Source: Cytobacillus eiseniae | GTDB taxonomy: Bacteria > Bacillota > Bacilli > Bacillales > Cytobacillaceae | Assembly: GCF_017874625.1 (NCBI RefSeq) | Contig: NZ_JAGIKZ010000016.1 | Span: forward strand, 25,795 to 89,794 | Reading direction: 5' to 3' | Length of the DNA stretch: 64,000 nt | Shown: positions 63,210 through 64,000 of the stretch, piece after piece | How positions within the stretch are numbered: the first letter of the stretch is position 1 | Layout of the letters: every line of letters begins with the position of its first letter | Translations under genes and position numbers: made by a program | Notes under the pieces: model-generated | The model's database searches: none | What the model was told of the DNA's origin: nothing | Seen by the model: only the letters and a program-made list of their open reading frames with translations

Positions 63210-63743
63210 GTGAATCAATTTTTGAAAATATCTATTTTATCGGTCCTATTCCTCTTTATTTCGAGCATTGGTACAGCATTTGCTTTAGAAGAAAAACAGT
63301 CTGAAGTAGAATGTGAACGAAAAAAGGATTTTCGAAATAAGGAATTTAATGAACGGATTATGAATGATATCTTTACGAGTTTCGGTCATAAATATGAAGA
63401 GATTATTGATCAGAGTATGTATATAAATAGAATTGATTTAATGAAGTATACAGTCCTGGCAGCAAATAAGGATATTCATTTAGAAAGCTTGAAAGATCAT
63501 TTAAGTGGGGAATCAACTGGAGAAAAAAGAATTTACTTCTTTCATGGCGATCCAACGACCGCTTATATCTTTTACAAGGATCTAGAACATAAAAACACAG
63601 TCGTACACTTAAAAAAGGAAGAAACCGAATGGACTGTCATCGATCAGCATGTGAAAAAGGGAAAAAAGATCCAACTAGTCAGAGAAAAATGCCAAGATGA
63701 CTATTTTATGAAAAGAATGTTTAACAATTTATATCCAGAATAA
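63210..63743 (+). CDS. Secreted protein, unknown function
   Basis: A 177-residue protein starting at GTG 63210 after GAGGTGAT; the longer frame from 63147 lacks a ribosome site. The signal peptide ends near residue 25 (TAFA). The mature part is highly charged (EVECERKKDFRNKEFNE) with two cysteines that could form a disulfide. I recognise no family. It is monocistronic. Confidence 0.7.
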   Translation: MNQFLKISILSVLFLFISSIGTAFALEEKQSEVECERKKDFRNKEFNERIMNDIFTSFGHKYEEIIDQSMYINRIDLMKYTVLAANKDIHLESLKDHLSGESTGEKRIYFFHGDPTTAYIFYKDLEHKNTVVHLKKEETEWTVIDQHVKKGKKIQLVREKCQDDYFMKRMFNNLYPE

Positions 63744-63818
63744 TTTATTAATGTAGTGTTATGTTTAGGGCGAATGTTGGTTGGATAAAGAGTGGGAGAT
63801 AAAGGCCAGTAAGGATGC

Positions 63819-64000
63819 AAAGTCCATCATAGCATTGATGATGGACAAAACTAGGTGTGAAAGCAGAGGGAAAGTCCATCATAGCGTTGATGACGGACAA
63901 AACGCGGTGTGAAAGCAGAGGGAAAGTCCATCATAGCGTTGATGACGGACAAAACGCGGTGTGAAAGCAAATGCAAAGTCCATCATAGCATTGATGATGG
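63819..64000 (+). repeat. 52-bp tandem repeat reaching the window edge
   Basis: Units start at AAAGTCC at 63819, 63871, 63923 and 63975, exactly 52 bp apart, and continue past the right edge. Each holds GTCCATCAT...ATGATGGAC (9-bp stem, 7-base loop). Units 2 and 3 carry a change that stays paired (G-U) only in the minus-strand RNA. Confidence 0.85.

Noticed and set aside
63819..64000. Possible CRISPR array at the right edge
   Set aside because: Units follow directly at 52 bp with near-identical sequence throughout, so there are no variable spacers, and no cas genes are present.

Overview
The window reads as chromosomal DNA of a spore-forming Bacillaceae bacterium. It is AT-rich, has strong GGAGG-type ribosome sites, frequent TTG/GTG starts and many rho-independent terminators. 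It carries spore-lineage genes (prkA, yhbH, spoVR) and blocks whose order I recall from the Bacillus subtilis yhb and yhc/yhd regions: queG-yhbB-trmL-prkA-yhbH, yhcT-yhcU, and pgcA-yhcY-yhcZ-yhdB-yhdC-spoVR. It is not B. subtilis itself, because these blocks are separated by unrelated genes and by dispersed repeats. I see no rRNA operon, prophage, insertion-sequence transposase or CRISPR array.

Layout. 0.2-4.5 kb: aldehyde dehydrogenase, a cell-wall-associated YcdB/SLH protein and a small membrane protein. 4.6-8.5 kb: a sugar PTS operon (IIA, antiterminator, IICB) behind an RNA antiterminator/terminator switch, then glucosamine-6-phosphate deaminase on its own promoter; glucosamine is the likeliest substrate. 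8.6-10.2 kb: iron alcohol dehydrogenase and a lone tRNA-Gly. 10.5-16.7 kb: the most interesting locus. A two-component system sits between a DUF4956 + VTC-type (polyphosphate polymerase-like) operon and a large beta-helical lipoprotein. Both outer units have the same promoter architecture, a TTAAGGTT direct repeat, 5 bp, then TAATAAT. 17-20.5 kb: small membrane proteins, a DUF2089/SHOCT-like mini-operon and a B3/B4-domain protein. 20.6-31.7 kb: queG, a secreted or membrane protein, a MntA-HepT toxin-antitoxin pair, yhbB, trmL, a nitroreductase, prkA, yhbH and a pair of membrane proteins, plus two unlisted small genes (32 and 47 aa).

32-41 kb: MOSC protein, a four-gene DUF1538/P-II module, a tryptophan-to-anthranilate (kynUAB) operon with an MBL-fold enzyme, CoA-pyrophosphatase-like Nudix, pentapeptide protein and proC. 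41-50 kb: a transporter-rich stretch (cystine, peptides, purines, phosphate) and a di-haem peroxidase lipoprotein. 50-63.7 kb: pseudouridine synthase, a DsbB/thioredoxin pair, phosphoglucomutase, an SDR, the YhcYZ two-component system, YhdB/YhdC, SpoVR, a thiol-stress-type HxlR regulator with its dioxygenase target, an IscA-like protein, YitT and a secreted protein.

Five repeat families occupy much of the gene-free DNA: a MITE-like element with imperfect terminal inverted repeats (three copies), an inverted pair of about 250-275 bp elements each with four short palindromes, a second inverted pair of about 100-150 bp, a 50-bp-phased inverted array, and a 52-bp tandem repeat running off the right edge. 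Family names and synteny are recalled from knowledge, not from a search; start codons were chosen by ribosome-site spacing.
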